Below, one piece after another: positions 44,966 through 57,158 of a stretch of 64,000 nucleotides of DNA (the first letter of the stretch is position 1; each line of letters opens with the position of its first letter). The stretch covers positions 1,426,001 through 1,490,000 of the forward strand of contig NADL03000750.1 in NCBI GenBank assembly GCA_002205965.3. The letters run 5' to 3'. The notes beneath the pieces are model-generated. The model was given only the letters and a program-made list of their open reading frames with translations. It was not told the origin of the DNA and searched no databases. The DNA is from Kappaphycus alvarezii. Lineage: Eukaryota; Rhodophyta; Florideophyceae; Gigartinales; Solieriaceae. The position numbers and the translations under genes are program-made.

Positions 44966-46433
44966 TTGAAGAAATTATGTTCCATGTCAATCTATTTAGT
45001 TAAGTATAAACCATAAGGGCCCCTTATACCAAAAATTCGATCCAGCAATCTGTTTAATAGAAAAATGAATACTTTTGAAGTATTGACCCTCCCATTTTTC
45101 GCTATGGACAAAATTTTAAACAATTTTAAGTTTATGAGTGCTCGCGCCAAAATAACAATAACAGAAACACTTACGCACACTCATGGTAAATTGCGATACA
45201 AAAAAGTTTGCTCGACCCTAAGTGTTCCATACACCCTCAGATCGACTAACCATGGGTCATTCAATTGAAGGCAAAGAAGGGCTAAATCTTACATTCAGGA
45301 TGCCGCTTGGCTACCAGTAAGAGATTGCAGCCGAGCTCAAAAGGAGTCCTAAAGTTGTTTACAACTTTCTAATGCTTGGGGCAGATATGGCACAAAAAAT
45401 CGATCCGAAGACCAAGGGAACTTTCACTACATGATGAACGCAGGATTTTGGGAGTCAAAACAACAGCAAAATTAATCCATTAGTATTAAAAACGACTTGA
45501 TCTCAACTGCAGCTCCCGGCCATCCGCCACAGCCTTCATGACACAGAGCTTATGAAGTTTCGGAAAGTTGCAGCTACGCCTGCTGTGTAGTAGGCGCATT
45601 TAGTCACAAGAAGGAATTGAGTTCTTGAGAGAAAGGAGTCAGGACTACACAGATTGGGCTTCGATCGTTTGGTGCGTCGAGAAGAAGTTCAACTTGGACT
45701 GCACAGATGGTTTGGCGTTTAAGTGGCAGGATAGTCGCGAACCTGAGGAGCGTTTCTCGAAATATAAAAGTGACGTTGGTATTTTATGGTTTGGGGATAT
45801 TTTGATGGGACCAGGAAGGCGAACTTGGTTATCATGCAGGGTTCCGTGACGAAAAAGGTTTATTTGTAGACATTGAATAAATATTTTTTTCAATTCTCCG
45901 AGGATTTCCCAGTCCACTGCACGTTCATAGACGATGAAGCTTCGTGCAATCATGCCCAAATAGTCGGTAACTGGCTTGGAATGAGTAGTAAGTGTTTTAG
46001 ACTCGCCGGCGTACAGATCCAATCTGAATCCTATAGAAAAACTGTGGAATATCTTCGCTCAAGCGGTGTACGAAAATGAAAATCTGTTGAAAATGTGGAC
46101 TCGCTTGTTGAGACAATTGAATATTTCTGAGAGGCTATTGCGGAGAGCGCTTTGTAACACCTAGTTTCTTCTATGCCCGAGAGGTGTAGCATGTTTTTGA
46201 AAGTGAACTTGTTGTCTATATCATACTGACATTTAGAAACGGCACCTATATCTCCTCCAACACAAAAAACTTTATCTTTTTGTCCATAGTGGAAAGTATA
46301 GCCGAATATTGTTTGAAGTTGCCGTTCTATTTGAAATCCAATGTGATATTTGTCTTTAAAGCATCCATGTTCACTTAGAAACAGTTTTACATACTTGAGC
46401 GATATTTTGGTAATTCAATTGCTGTTTTGCCTA

Positions 46434-46458
46434 TTCTTTATCCTTTTTTCCACCACTT
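46434..46458 (-). repeat. Right TIR of the Tc1/mariner element
   Basis: It ends TCCACCACTT on the plus strand, directly followed by TA. Confidence 0.75.
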
Positions 46459-46460
46459 TA

Positions 46461-48631
46461 CAGTACATTACTTAGGAGAAGCTGATTTTTGCCAAGTTTA
46501 AGTTAAAGCCAAGTCATACTTCTTGAAATATAGTATAGAAAGGGGTGCTCTAAAACATTTCGCGCAATCTTGTTGCCTTGCCCTTCTACAGCAATGAATA
46601 TTACAGTACTTTGCCTTTACAGCCACTGCAAGTTTTGAACATTGGCTGCAATGAACCTGCCGGCCCTTTTTTTACCCCGCTTACAGCACATCCTGATTTG
46701 TGATACTGTAAAGTACTTTTACGCGGATTTATTGTAGTACAACCGGGCCTACTCCAGAAGAGTTGTTTTGTGTTCCTGGGTCAAAGGCGGTTCCCTTTTC
46801 AACTTACAGAAAACGAAGCGCTCTGAATCAGTTAAAAAACTGTTGGACGCGACGTTTGCCGTTTGGCAGATCCAGCTCGAGCTTAAATTCTGCGGCTGAA
46901 GCTCTAGTCTTTGATGCGATCCTCATCTATGTCCAAATAGTTGGTTTTAAGAATTCGGTGTTGTTTCTTGTATCGCAGTTGTTTCTATACCCTTTTTTGT
47001 CCTTTAAAACATTGAAAAAACGGGTTGTCCCTTTTAATTCGCTTCGCAATTGCGCAGTTGCTCAGCACTTCCCCCTTTAGAGCTAAAATTGATCTTTTCT
47101 CTTGCTCGCTCAGCTGCTTTCCATTTCTCATTCTGTTGAATATGAATTACTGTGGCCCCGCTCTTTGTGTCTACTAGTAGTCGCAACTCCTATTTATAAA
47201 GCTTTAAAGCCTTCTTTTCTGTCTCTATGTGCTTTTAAGACTGGTGATGCTAATCTAATTTCGCATATCTAGTTTTTGTTTAGTTCATAATATCCATTTT
47301 CCTGCTCCATTTGATTCCGCGTTTACAAACTTTAAACGAATTGGCATAGCGGTCCGATTGACGTGCAACTTATCGAGAATGGCAACCTCATTGCCACTGA
47401 ACGGTAATATTTTATGGTATTGGTAATCTAAATTGTCGCATAGTACACTACAGTATTTCTAAAATGTGTTCCGCTTTATTGTATGTAGACAAGTCCGCAC
47501 TGCACAGGACCGCGGATCCTGCTAAACGGACGAATCCGGGCAATGGCTGAACCAATTGCCCACTCAAGCGAGAAGGGGACCGGAAGGAAAATCCACCAGC
47601 TGAACCGAGGATTCAGGAGGCTTAAAACACTCCCGCTGTAAGCACATAAGCTTACAGATAGAGATGGCGACGACAATGGCGAGAACTACGGACGAGCGAG
47701 CTTGACGACCAGCACGCAAGGCAGCCCGTAAGGCTGGAAAGACCACAAACCCTCGCAAGACATCAAAATGACGGTGGATTTAGGCGCGGCAGGGTACGGT
47801 GGACTTCGCAAACCTTGTTCGAGTAGTAGAGCCATCCTTATACACCTTTTCCACTTCGTCCCACGTGCGCTGGGGCGCGGAGAGGCAATCCAGTACTTGA
47901 TATTTTACTGCGTTAGTATCGAGGGTCCAGTGCAGGAACCGACTATGTTGCTAGCTAAGTGCTAACCAGGTGGACCACGTATGCCACGTGCACAGGTGTG
48001 AGGGACACGATAGCATTCGCCAGAGACGACCACATCGTGTAACTAGTAGAACACATGCGGAAATTGAGCCAGCCTGCGTATTTGCACCATAAACTTGGAA
48101 AACGGGCGGGGTTTTTAATGTATGATATTGAAAATTAAAACATCCTAAATAAATGGCCAAATTGGAATCATTAATAAAACTTATGTGCATGTGCGAGAAT
48201 ATTTACAATATTCATAACATACAGTTCAAACCGAAGAACGATGCCTCAAATATGAAAATGGCGAGAGAATTCCGAAACAAGGAGCTCGTTTTGGAAACAG
48301 AGCAGTCTTCATCCACATATAGCAAACAAAGCACATTTTTAAGCATGACTCTGATCACGAGTCATGCGTTACGATTTCTGCACCATACACGTTGTGTTGC
48401 CCAGAAACAACTACCCTTCCCATAGACGTCGTCTGCTATAACTATGTGCTCTTCAACCTCAAATGCATCTAGAACCCTGCATTTGCTGGCGGACACAGCC
48501 GTTGCAAGGGAGCATTACTTAGTAGCCGAAAATCCCAGCCCATAAGGGGCGATACCGATGAGTAAAACGATAGCCCATGCCCAATTTTCGACTCTTTTTA
48601 TGAGCAAGGAGGGAGTTATGCCATTGTTGAA
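46461..48631. other. No recognisable gene
   Basis: Short TACAGTAC-type motifs occur at 46460-46740. The ORF 46763-47080 (plus, 105 aa) shows no motif. A GC-richer block (47480-47960) has overlapping ORFs on both strands with no recognisable domain. Confidence 0.4.
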
Positions 48632-49700
48632 ATGAATAACTTCGACCCCCAGCAATTCGAGGCAATATGGAAAGGCTTCCAATCATTCACTGAAAGCAAC
48701 TTTTGCAATGGGAGGGGGCGCAAAATTAGCCATTCGCCAAAAGACGTCCTTTTCATGACGCTTAGTGTAATCAGGCATGGAGTTCAGTGGGACTTTATGG
48801 TGAAATTTTCGATCTGAAAACATCTTCGTTTGAATAGCTGATCTTCGACTTTATTAAGATGCTGTCGGACGCCGATTATGAAAACTATGTGAAATGTCAC
48901 GCTAAAAAGATTCCCTAAGCGTTCTTATCGATGAAAAAAGGCTTTCGAAAACTACCCGACGGCACAATATGCCACAGATGTTACGTTTCAGCCGTCGTAT
49001 CGCCATTAGGGATCTCTGAGTGAGGGCTAGAAATATTTTAGCAAAAACATGGCCAGTATGGATTCAAAGTCGAAATTTCGGTTCTTCCGACTGGGATTGC
49101 TATAGGGTGCAGTGTTCACGAGACGAGATGCCTCTGATTTTAAGATTTTTCTAGGCATGCAATGGTTCCGCAAAAAATGTTGCGGAAGTCGGTGGATGAA
49201 AGGAATATCATAGATGACGGGCCATTGGCGGAGAGATTTCCTAATAAGTGGGCAACTCTGGTGGGCAAGGGAAGTCAAGGAGGGCAAGAATTTTCTCTTT
49301 GCATTCACCCTCCGAAGAAACCTAAGAACAGAGTACTGTCCCCTACTCAAGTCTCTGAGAATCGTCATATATCGAGTGATCGCGTAATTGTGGAAAATTT
49401 ATCGGCCGCATGTGCTCAATTTGAAACGTAGTTGGGAGCAAGTACAAATGGTCGGAGGGGAACTATGATTTTATATTTCGCCTTGGTTTGGGACTGACTA
49501 ATTTTCAATTGTTGGGTAATCCGCTTCGGGCTGAGGATGGAGGATGTACAACAAAATTCAGAACCGATGGTACAATATTGGTCAAAACCAGCTTGAGAAA
49601 CGGAGACGTGTGCAGGAAAGTATCGCGAGAAGCGCCGCTGCCGTGTTGAGATGCAGTTCCGTGCCAGTGCTACCAATGAGTGGGACACTACGCAATCTCC
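48632..49700 (+). pseudogene. PIF/Harbinger (DDE_Tnp_4 type) transposase relic
   Basis: The plus-strand frame 48632-48817 begins MNNFDPQQFEAIWKGFQSF and includes a GRGRKISHSPKDVLFMTLSV DNA-binding-side segment. Downstream comes ATDVTFQPSYR, matching the D(A/V)TxQP block with the first catalytic Asp. Next is a YFSKNM-like stretch, then in 49162-49431 DDGPLAERFPNKW and a GKGSQGGQEF segment (usually DKGYQG, so the second Asp is lost). IHPPKKPKNRVLSPTQVSEN follows, then SSDRVIVEN with the catalytic Glu as in the HRVIVENFFG motif. Recognisable sequence continues in other frames to about 49690. Frameshifts and the lost Asp indicate inactivity. Confidence 0.75.
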
Positions 49701-51824
49701 ATGATTTTGAGTAAATGATTCGTTATTCAGTAATTTTATTGTCTTTCCTTGCATTGATGTAATAATTATTTAATTTTCATTGCATTTACCATTCAAGTAA
49801 GGGTCTACTGGGATTTCAATGTCAATGTACGTTAGTCTTTCCTTCTCTGCAGTGGATGAATGACTTAGCAGTGGCTCGTTATTTGTGATAGGGACCTAAT
49901 GGGACGGTAAATTCTCAGTCTAACATCTCCAACAGATGTATGCAATTTTTCCGTGATGCGCGGGAGGAGGTCATCTGTGAAGCTGGTAGTAGCGGGGAAG
50001 GAGAACCCAGGGAAACGAAAGGCAGCGGTTGGAAATCGAAATTGCGGGCTTGTGTTGGTTTATCGAAGGGAGGGGAGAATCGACGCGACAGTTTGCGTTC
50101 CAGGTCGTGACCTTGCTTTGGTGTACAACTGACGCAGCACCTCCCACCTGACGGGTAGCTCTTGATCGTTCGTCGGCCTTGAACGGTGATACGACGGTGA
50201 CGTCGCAGGCGATGGGCTGTACTGTAGCTACATAATTATCTGTCATACGACGAGGTCTGTTTTCGCACCAGTGCCTTACTCCACCACAAGAAACTATTTG
50301 TCGTAACCTACAGTATTTCCCTATAGGGCGTTACTCTGAAGGACAGGCATTTTGGAAGCGGTACTGTACAGTACTTTACAGTGCTGAACAGTAGCAATGC
50401 ATTGCTATTTTGCACCACAAAGCGGCCCTACTGCTTTGGACTGTTAGCTTTGACGCAGTACGATATTGTACCTATCTGTTGTTGTCACCAAACCTTTCCT
50501 CAGCGACGTGGCGTCATGTCGTTACCCTTGGTCGAAAATGCAAACTAGTTACATGAGCCCGCAAGCTACAGTACAGTACATAAAAGAGTTGACGAGGCAG
50601 GAAAACAGGCAGGTGTTTCCACGAATCAAAAAAACTGACGGGCAGAATAAAGGCAGTCGGCAGGCGATTCAAATTTGATTGTTGCCGCCTAAACCAACCA
50701 GGGAGTAGGGTGGCTAGTGTTTGTGCGATGGGAGGTGCGGAAGTAGGAAAACGGGAAAGCATGAGAAAGGGGCCACTGACTGTTTGCATGGGAGCGGTCT
50801 GTAGATGGGGTGTGACGCCGTTGTTTCTTGTGGGCAAGTACCCAGGGGCGGCATGCGGTATCTGAATGGTGTTTTGTCGGGTGTAGAGTGCTGCTGTTTG
50901 TATTGGTTTTGCATTGTACACTGTACCTGGAGAAGTTTTGTGACTCAAGAAAGCTGAGGGCCTAACGGTTTGGCGGATTATGAGATGTAAGATGACAGTG
51001 GTTGTTCGTGGAACTGCGGACCTCGTAAAACGTTGTATTGCGGTAGTTGGGAGTTGAGTAGGACGTAACCCTCCCATGAGTGCCTTTACTCGTGGTGAAT
51101 TGTAGCCAATGACAGGCTGACAAATGGGGGTTGTTTTGGAATGAATCAGTGTATCTCAAGACAATATGCAAACGTTAATCCAGATGGAGATCTTACAAGA
51201 AGAATGGGGGCATTCTATGCATGGCATACACACAGTTCGCAGGGATTTGCGCATAACTTGCTTTTACTAATAACTGTAATACGTACTGTATCGCGGAACG
51301 TGGATCATAATCAACGTGAAACTCTGAGGTTGCAGCAACAGCGTCTGGACAAGGGCTGTCCCCTACATGGTGTGCAGCGGCACCCTACATCTTGGCGGGA
51401 GTTATTTAGACTAGAGGCAGCACTATTAGGTTCATCAGAAGTGCCCTTGTCTCTCTCATCAACACAATTCACCTTGGGCCGACTTGCTGCTTTATCTAAA
51501 TGCCCTATCTAAATAACCGCAAACTCGCGACTCCCACCAACAAATCAGCTATTCCAATACCGCCTAAGATATGCCATTACCGACCTGATATAATTTCTCC
51601 TTAAGACTCTTCAAACACCTCGACCAACAGCCAACAAGCCAACAGAAGTAAACAACTTTGCACATCCATTCCACCATTCACTACTTTCTCGCCCTCACAG
51701 ACGTCCTCCATGTGATACTTTATGCAATAAAATTTGACGTATCTGCTGCCCTCCAGGCCTCCATTACCAATCTAACCCCCCTACCACATCCCCCATTTTC
51801 CACACTGCAAACGTCCCTACTCCT
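49701..51824. other. Intergenic DNA upstream of the oxidoreductase
   Basis: No domain is recognised, including in the 187-residue minus ORF at 50514-51077. A TACTGTACAGTACTTTACAG cluster lies at about 50364-50384. The last 200 bp before the gene are C-rich and free of G-runs, as expected for a leader. Confidence 0.4.
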
Positions 51825-53333
51825 ATGTCTCGCCGCCCAACCCTCCTCTTCCTCACCCTCTTTCTCCATCCCTCCTCACATCCTCCACCCACGCCCGCTC
51901 CATTCTCCAATTCCAAGCCTGTCTCCCGGACTACATTCCCCTCTCCCTGCGTTCCTCCCCCACCTATCGCAACCTCTCCACACTAAGCTTTGTCAACAAC
52001 CGCGCCTCTCCCGTCGCCATCGTCCGCCCTCAAACCCAATTTCACGTTGCAAAAGCCGTCCAATGCGCCGTCAAACCAACTTCCGCGTCTGCTCCCGATC
52101 CGGCGGTCATTCCCTCGCTGGAAAGTCCATGTGCAACGGCATTCTCATCGATGTTGGTGACATGCGTCGCGTCACCGTCTTGGCTGCCGGTATTGCTGAA
52201 ATCGAGGCGGGTGCTAATATGGGCGAAGTATTGTGGAATTTGTGGCATCAGGGGAGACGATGGTTTGCATCTGGTGTGTGTCCGGGTGTTGGTGTGGGAG
52301 GTTATGTGTTTGGCGGCGGACATGGGCCGTATGAGGGCACTTTGGGCATGGCCTGTGATTCCTTGGTTACAGTCCGCATGGTGGATCGCTTTGGCAATGT
52401 CGTTTTAGCGTCGAGGAACGTGAGGAGCAATTTGTTTTGGGCGCTTTGTGGCGCTGGTGGAGGACAGTTTGGCATTGTCACGTCGTTCAAAATTCGTACT
52501 GCCCCGGCTCGGATTTATGATCAGTCGGTGGCCTTTCGATTTACATGGCAGCAGCAGCGGATTGGGGAGTTGTTGCAGAAGTGGATGGATTATGGAGAGG
52601 CGGGGGGTAAAGTGTGGTTTCGGATGAAGATGAACTTGGGCAGAAATGAGCCGGGTATCGTAGGGTATGGCGCTTGTTACGATGTCGGTGGAGTTCAAGA
52701 GTGTATGAATCGCTTGAAGAGCGCCCCTTTCTTTAATACTCCGGGCAGGACCACCAATTTAATGTTCAAAACGAGAAACGCACTAGATTTGCATGCCTTC
52801 TTCGGGCCGGAGGGTGGATGGGCCCGACGAAGGCCGATGAACCTTACGAAGGCAATGTTGGATCAAAGGTATACGGGTCGGGGACAGGCAAACGGCCGCA
52901 CATATCAGTCGACGTTTTTGAAGAAAAGTCGCACAAGACAGGGCCCAACGAGGGAGTTTTGGCAGCGTTACGGGAACTTTTGTAGTGACCCCGGGCGACC
53001 AAGCATCCCTTGGGTGGTATGTGAGCTCAATTTGTTCAACAATGCAATTGATCGACCGCGGAATAACTCGTTTGCCCATCGCGGCGCAGACATTATCACG
53101 CACTACATTGTCGGTGGGGGTTTGCCGCAGGATCAGCAATTTGTTTACAGTTGGATGAAGAATCATTTGCAGCCGTTCACCAGTGGAGTATATGTGAATT
53201 ATCCGGAGCTTCAGCTACGATCGAATTATCCGCAGATGTATTGGGGGTCCAGCCTACCCGTCTCAAGAGAGTCAAACAGGTGTATGACCCGAAACTATTT
53301 TTCGCAAATCCGCAGCCAATTCCGCGTCGATAA
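51825..53333 (+). pseudogene. Berberine-bridge-type FAD-linked oxidoreductase, frame broken by three single-base shifts
   Basis: The FAD-binding half contains CSRSGGHSLAGKS and FASGVCPGVGVGGYVFGGGH. The His of GGHS (52108-52110) and the Cys of GVCPGVG are the two residues that bind flavin bicovalently in this family. WALCGAGGGQFGIVTSFK follows. The C-terminus ends VYDPKLFFANPQPIP, matching the family YDPxxxFxxxQSIP tail, but only after a frame change near 53256. A second shift lies near 52072 and a third between 51860 and 51880. The last joins a signal-peptide-like start (MSRRPTLLFLTLFL, 51825) to a QFQACLPDYIPLSL segment. Each needs one missing base and at least two are at homopolymers. Repaired, the length (about 500 aa) is normal for a secreted BBE-like or carbohydrate oxidase; the substrate is unknown. 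The uncorrected frame opens at 51658, a start I reject. Confidence 0.85.
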
Positions 53334-54254
53334 GGTAAAGTATACATAGACCTCGCGACGTAGGTTCCCGGATACATTAAGAACTGCGATAATTTTTCAG
53401 AACTAAAACGCCATAGAGTACACGAGGACGGTTTGGGAAACGGGAGAAAGGTTAGGGTGCCTTTTGCTCAATGGCACTGACAGCTGTGTCCCGAGAGGAA
53501 GGAGGTACAGAAAAGTGTCTGACCGGAAGAATCCAGAGTTCCCCAGGAAGACATTTAACTTTGAGGTTGTAGTTTGATGCGCACGTTATCGGAGAAAGGT
53601 CCATACGGGGCTCTGGTAATCATAAGATTGTAGCCCCGGGAATGCAGCACCTCGTTTCATTTGTTCTATAGACGTCTTACACACACGACAGAAATACCGT
53701 TAAACTGGATTTAAGTGCTACTCAATCACAATTCATAACCACTGACGTCCATGGCGGCCACCGCCTGGCCTACTACCTCGCTCCCTTCCAGACCATCTCC
53801 ACCTTCGGTAAACGAATGAGTTGACACAAAGCAAATCATGCCTTCAACCTTCTAACTTGTTTGTGAGATGAACATGTAACGGATGAGATATGCCCTAACA
53901 GATAACCCCGTGAGGTTGGGATTCTGGGATGCTCTTCTAGTGAGAGATTAGAATGGCTATTTTATGAGCCGAGAGAAACTGGCTCGAATTTTCACTGAGA
54001 AAAACATTGGCAATTACACTACGTAGTCTCAATTATTTGATTACATACTGTACAGTACTCTGCTGTGCTGTACTTGAAGAGTAACTTATGGCATCAGTTG
54101 TGAGCTTACGCACGCAGTGTTCAGAATTAAATATGACTGAATTTTACAAATGAATTACAGACTGTAATGCATTAGTGAATTCCCTTTCAGTTGTGATTAA
54201 CACTGCTCATATCCTGCCCGTTAGTCACGACCCGTGAGAAAGTAAATTGGCGGC
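53334..54254. other. No gene recognised
   Basis: A short plus-strand reading at about 53740-53815 (TTDVHGGHRLAYYLAPFQTI) looks protein-like but is isolated and unassigned. TACTGTACAGTACTCTGCTG lies at 54046-54065. Confidence 0.4.
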
Positions 54255-55050
54255 AAACCTACACTCAAAGGAGTCCCACCACCCTCTCTCCTCCACCTGT
54301 TCACCTGTTCAGGTCACATCTGGATCCAATATCCTGCCCCCCTCCTTGCCCATACCACCACACCGCTTCCAACCATCGTGAACACCCTTGCAGCCCTCCC
54401 TCCTCTTTCCCGATGCCCCAACACCGTTTCGAGACCTCGTGACCGCTTTTGGAGGTCCCCCGCAATGTCCATCCACACCCAATCCGTCTAAGAACACCAC
54501 TTCGACCTATCCCTCAATATTCGTCAACATTTCTGATCGCCTTTGAATACCTACTGCCCTCTTCCCCATCATTCCTTCATCGCTTTCCACACTCCTAACT
54601 GCCTTTAGAGCTTGTCCCCCTCCTTGGTAATTCCCTAAACCGTTTACCAGCACATTTCACCGCCTTTGGAAGCCTCCTACATTTTTCACCACCCCTCAAC
54701 CTTCCTTTACTTGAACGCCTTTGGAGTCCCCCGTTTGTCCTTCTGCATCCCTCCCGTCCATTTACCGACCATTTTTACCTACATCAAAGCCCACTTGTTT
54801 TTTTATCATCCCAGCAATCCAGTTTTTAACACTATTTACAGCATTAAGAGGCCGGTCCTTTCTTTCAACCTTGCAAACCGTTTCTTGACAATTTTTGGCG
54901 GCCTTTGCACCCCTGCACTCCTTCAAAATCCCACTTACTGCTTGCCTGCATTCGTGACGCCGTTTTGAGCCCTACCTCCGCTCTTTCACAATAAACCCCT
55001 CACCGTTTCCAAACACCGTGACTGCCTTTCCAGGCCCGTGATTCCTGTCG
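54255..55050. repeat. Degenerate minisatellite, about 60-bp period, about 12 units
   Basis: A C-rich word related to GACCGCCTTTGGAGGCC recurs at about 54391, 54440, 54535, 54597, 54657, 54712, 54895, 54955 and 55018, with weaker copies between. Each is preceded by a CACCGTTTCCAACA-like word and followed by a CCTCC/TTCCCCA pyrimidine block. Units differ strongly from one another, so the array is old. Confidence 0.65.
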
Positions 55051-55389
55051 TGGTACGCAAGGACATGTTAGAGTTGGGGCAACCTTATCTGCATTAACCA
55101 TTTTAAGGTTTAACAATTGTCTCTCTAGATTTATCCTGTAAATATTTACATCTGAATAACTTACCACGGAAATAATCCGTAAACGAAGACAATATCCCCA
55201 CTAAAAATTTTCACCGCAATTTCTCACCTTATCCCTAAGGAATGTAGCTTCTGCGAATACAAGCGAGTATTTAACTCTTCGGATCATTGATAGGGCAACA
55301 AGTTCCATCAAAGGGAAGCCTAGCAGCGAAAACGGCAGATTTCGGAGTCGATTTGACCAAAGAATTTTAAAATTGCCTGTTGTTGCAAT

Positions 55390-55610
55390 TTAATGCACAG
55401 TACTGTTCTTTATATAGTAAAGTACCATATAAGGTTGAGTACATTACAGTATGCTGCACTCAGCACTAAAGCGAAGTACAGTTGTGCTCATTAAAATATA
55501 CTTTATATGGTACTGTACCGTTAGAGATCAATTAGTACGTGACATGTACAATGTGTATTGCCAGCGAAGTACAGTAGCATGTACAATACTATAGTCTTCG
55601 GCCAGCACCG
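55390..55610. repeat. Cluster of TACAGTAC/GTACTGTAC words
   Basis: At least eight GTACAGTA, GTACTGTA, TTACAGTA or related words occur here. This is the densest such stretch besides 10496-10745. Confidence 0.7.
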
Positions 55611-56415
55611 TACCTAGTTTGCATTTAGTTTGCATCTAGTGCTCTATAGTCTATAAAAAGTTCCCTCAAAGTCCAGAACGGTGTCAGTGATTGTGTGACA
55701 AGCAACCTGATCCATGCTTTACAACTTCGGAGTGAATTTATAACGAAAAATAGATATTACCAGCACGACTACCCGATGTAGTCATTGCGGGGGTGCAATC
55801 AAGAGAGGCTTCAGAATCTGGGTCGATATCTAACTTCTGAGGCAAGAACTGCATTATTAGAAGAGAAATTTTTATTGGTGCGGCTGTGAAGGGAACTTTG
55901 GGGGCTCACGGGATCAAACTTCTCGTTGGCACGTTAGTCAAAGGATTAAAGCTGATAATAAGGGAAGGGACTCCAGGAAAGAAGTTTTTGCGCAAGAGGA
56001 GATATTTCGTCGGTTCTAGAGGAGAAGTCCTCGAACAAAGTCGAAGTCAGAGCCAGGGTCGAAACGTGCTGAGCGAGAAGGGAAAGTTTTGTCTTAAGAA
56101 AGAAGCACGGTTCATCCAGAAACAAGAGCTACACCAAATTCAGAAAGAATGGATCAAACCAAGGATGGTTCTGAGCTTCAGCCAGGAGACCCGATCGCTC
56201 AAGACTCAGGGATTTATAAAACTGAGGCGTAAATCAAAGGCGGAAGTACAAAACAAGACATTCAGTACACTGCAGAGGTGACGAAAGAACTTAGTTAGGC
56301 GGTTAATATTATTTAAGCCGTTATGAAGGAGACAGCTCAGCGTACTAGTAAGTTCGAATAGACAAAATGGCTTCTGAGGAGTCAATCTGCGGAAGGAAGC
56401 GCAGAAAAGGCCCAT

Positions 56416-57010
56416 ATGAAGATGGTGGCCCAAGAAGATGAAGAAAAGATCGATTTGAAGAAATTTTCCTTCGGCAGTTATCCTGTACAAGTAGCCCACA
56501 AGATACAAAAAATCTCTCTCGAAAAATTTCATTGTGTAAAGGTCGGAGATTGCTGTTTCGTCGATGCCAAACGAACATGGTACCGTGTGTTGAAGGAAGT
56601 TACAATTCAGGAGTGTGATGAGAGGCGTCTTCTGTCTTGTTCCTTGGAAAGGGATGGGGCTAGAGTCTTCGAGAGTGTAGCGAGTGTACACTGGAATTCC
56701 AGCACCGATGAGCTCTAGGACCAGTTTGAGGCTAGACTGCGCAACAAAGAACACCTAAGTGCATTGAAAGATAAGTTATTCAACGTGAAATGGAATCAGA
56801 GATAAGAAACCGTGTCGGCTTTTGGAATACGCTTAAGGTCTGCTCCCATAACTCTGCAGATCCCATTCTCAGATGAAATCATGGTGATCCGCTTTAAAGC
56901 AGGTCTGACTACAAGTCTTCAGGAGCAAGCAATTTTGCTATCGGGGACTATGACACTGTGGTGAGTACCATTTCTAGGCTTGCGGCAGTACGCCTGTCTG
57001 CAGGTCGGGA
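56416..57010 (+). pseudogene. Element C gag relic
   Basis: A basic upstream frame (55886-56281) and a frame beginning MKMVAQEDEEKIDLKKF lead into capsid-like segments across frames: NKEHLSALKDKLFNVKWNQR, then FKAGLTTSLQEQAILLSG. These resemble the tail of gypsy Gag capsid. A clear zinc knuckle was not seen. Confidence 0.55.
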
Positions 57011-57158
57011 AAGTTTACGGCTGCTCTAAGATCTAGATAAGCCATTCAGAGGAGTCCCACGCGAGAAATCAGGGTGTAACTACCTTCAAATAACCTACAT
57101 CTACTGAATTGAGAAAAGAAATATGGTTGGAGCCTGTTAGAAGAAGAAACATGATGAA

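Larger units (their letters stand above)
44939..46460 (+). mobile_element. Tc1/mariner transposon with TIRs and TA duplication
   Basis: The element runs 44941-46458 (1518 bp) between TA dinucleotides (44939-44940 and 46459-46460). It begins CAGTGGTGGACGC and its other end, read on the minus strand, begins AAGTGGTGGAAAA. The outer 10 bp match at 9 positions and similarity continues to about 25 bp. Inside, a plus-strand transposase relic contains a helix-turn-helix segment EIAAELKRSPKVVYNFL (near 45330). It then has IVWCVEKKFNLD, in which the catalytic Asp of WSDEKKFN is Val. CTFIDDEASCNHAQIVGNWL (second Asp block) and, near 46005-46040, an SNLNPIEKLW block that stands for SPDLNPIENLW follow. 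Stops and frameshifts make it non-autonomous now. Confidence 0.85.

Noticed and set aside
50514-51077. 187-residue minus-strand ORF
   Set aside because: No domain, odd composition (Thr/Pro/Arg/Gln) and it covers a TACAGTAC cluster. Likely a chance frame in low-stop DNA.
51658-51824. Upstream Met and N-terminal 56 residues of the long oxidoreductase frame
   Set aside because: This N-terminal reading is Pro/Ser-rich with no family similarity, and the family sequence upstream of the GGHS block is in other frames. The open frame is an accident of C-rich DNA.
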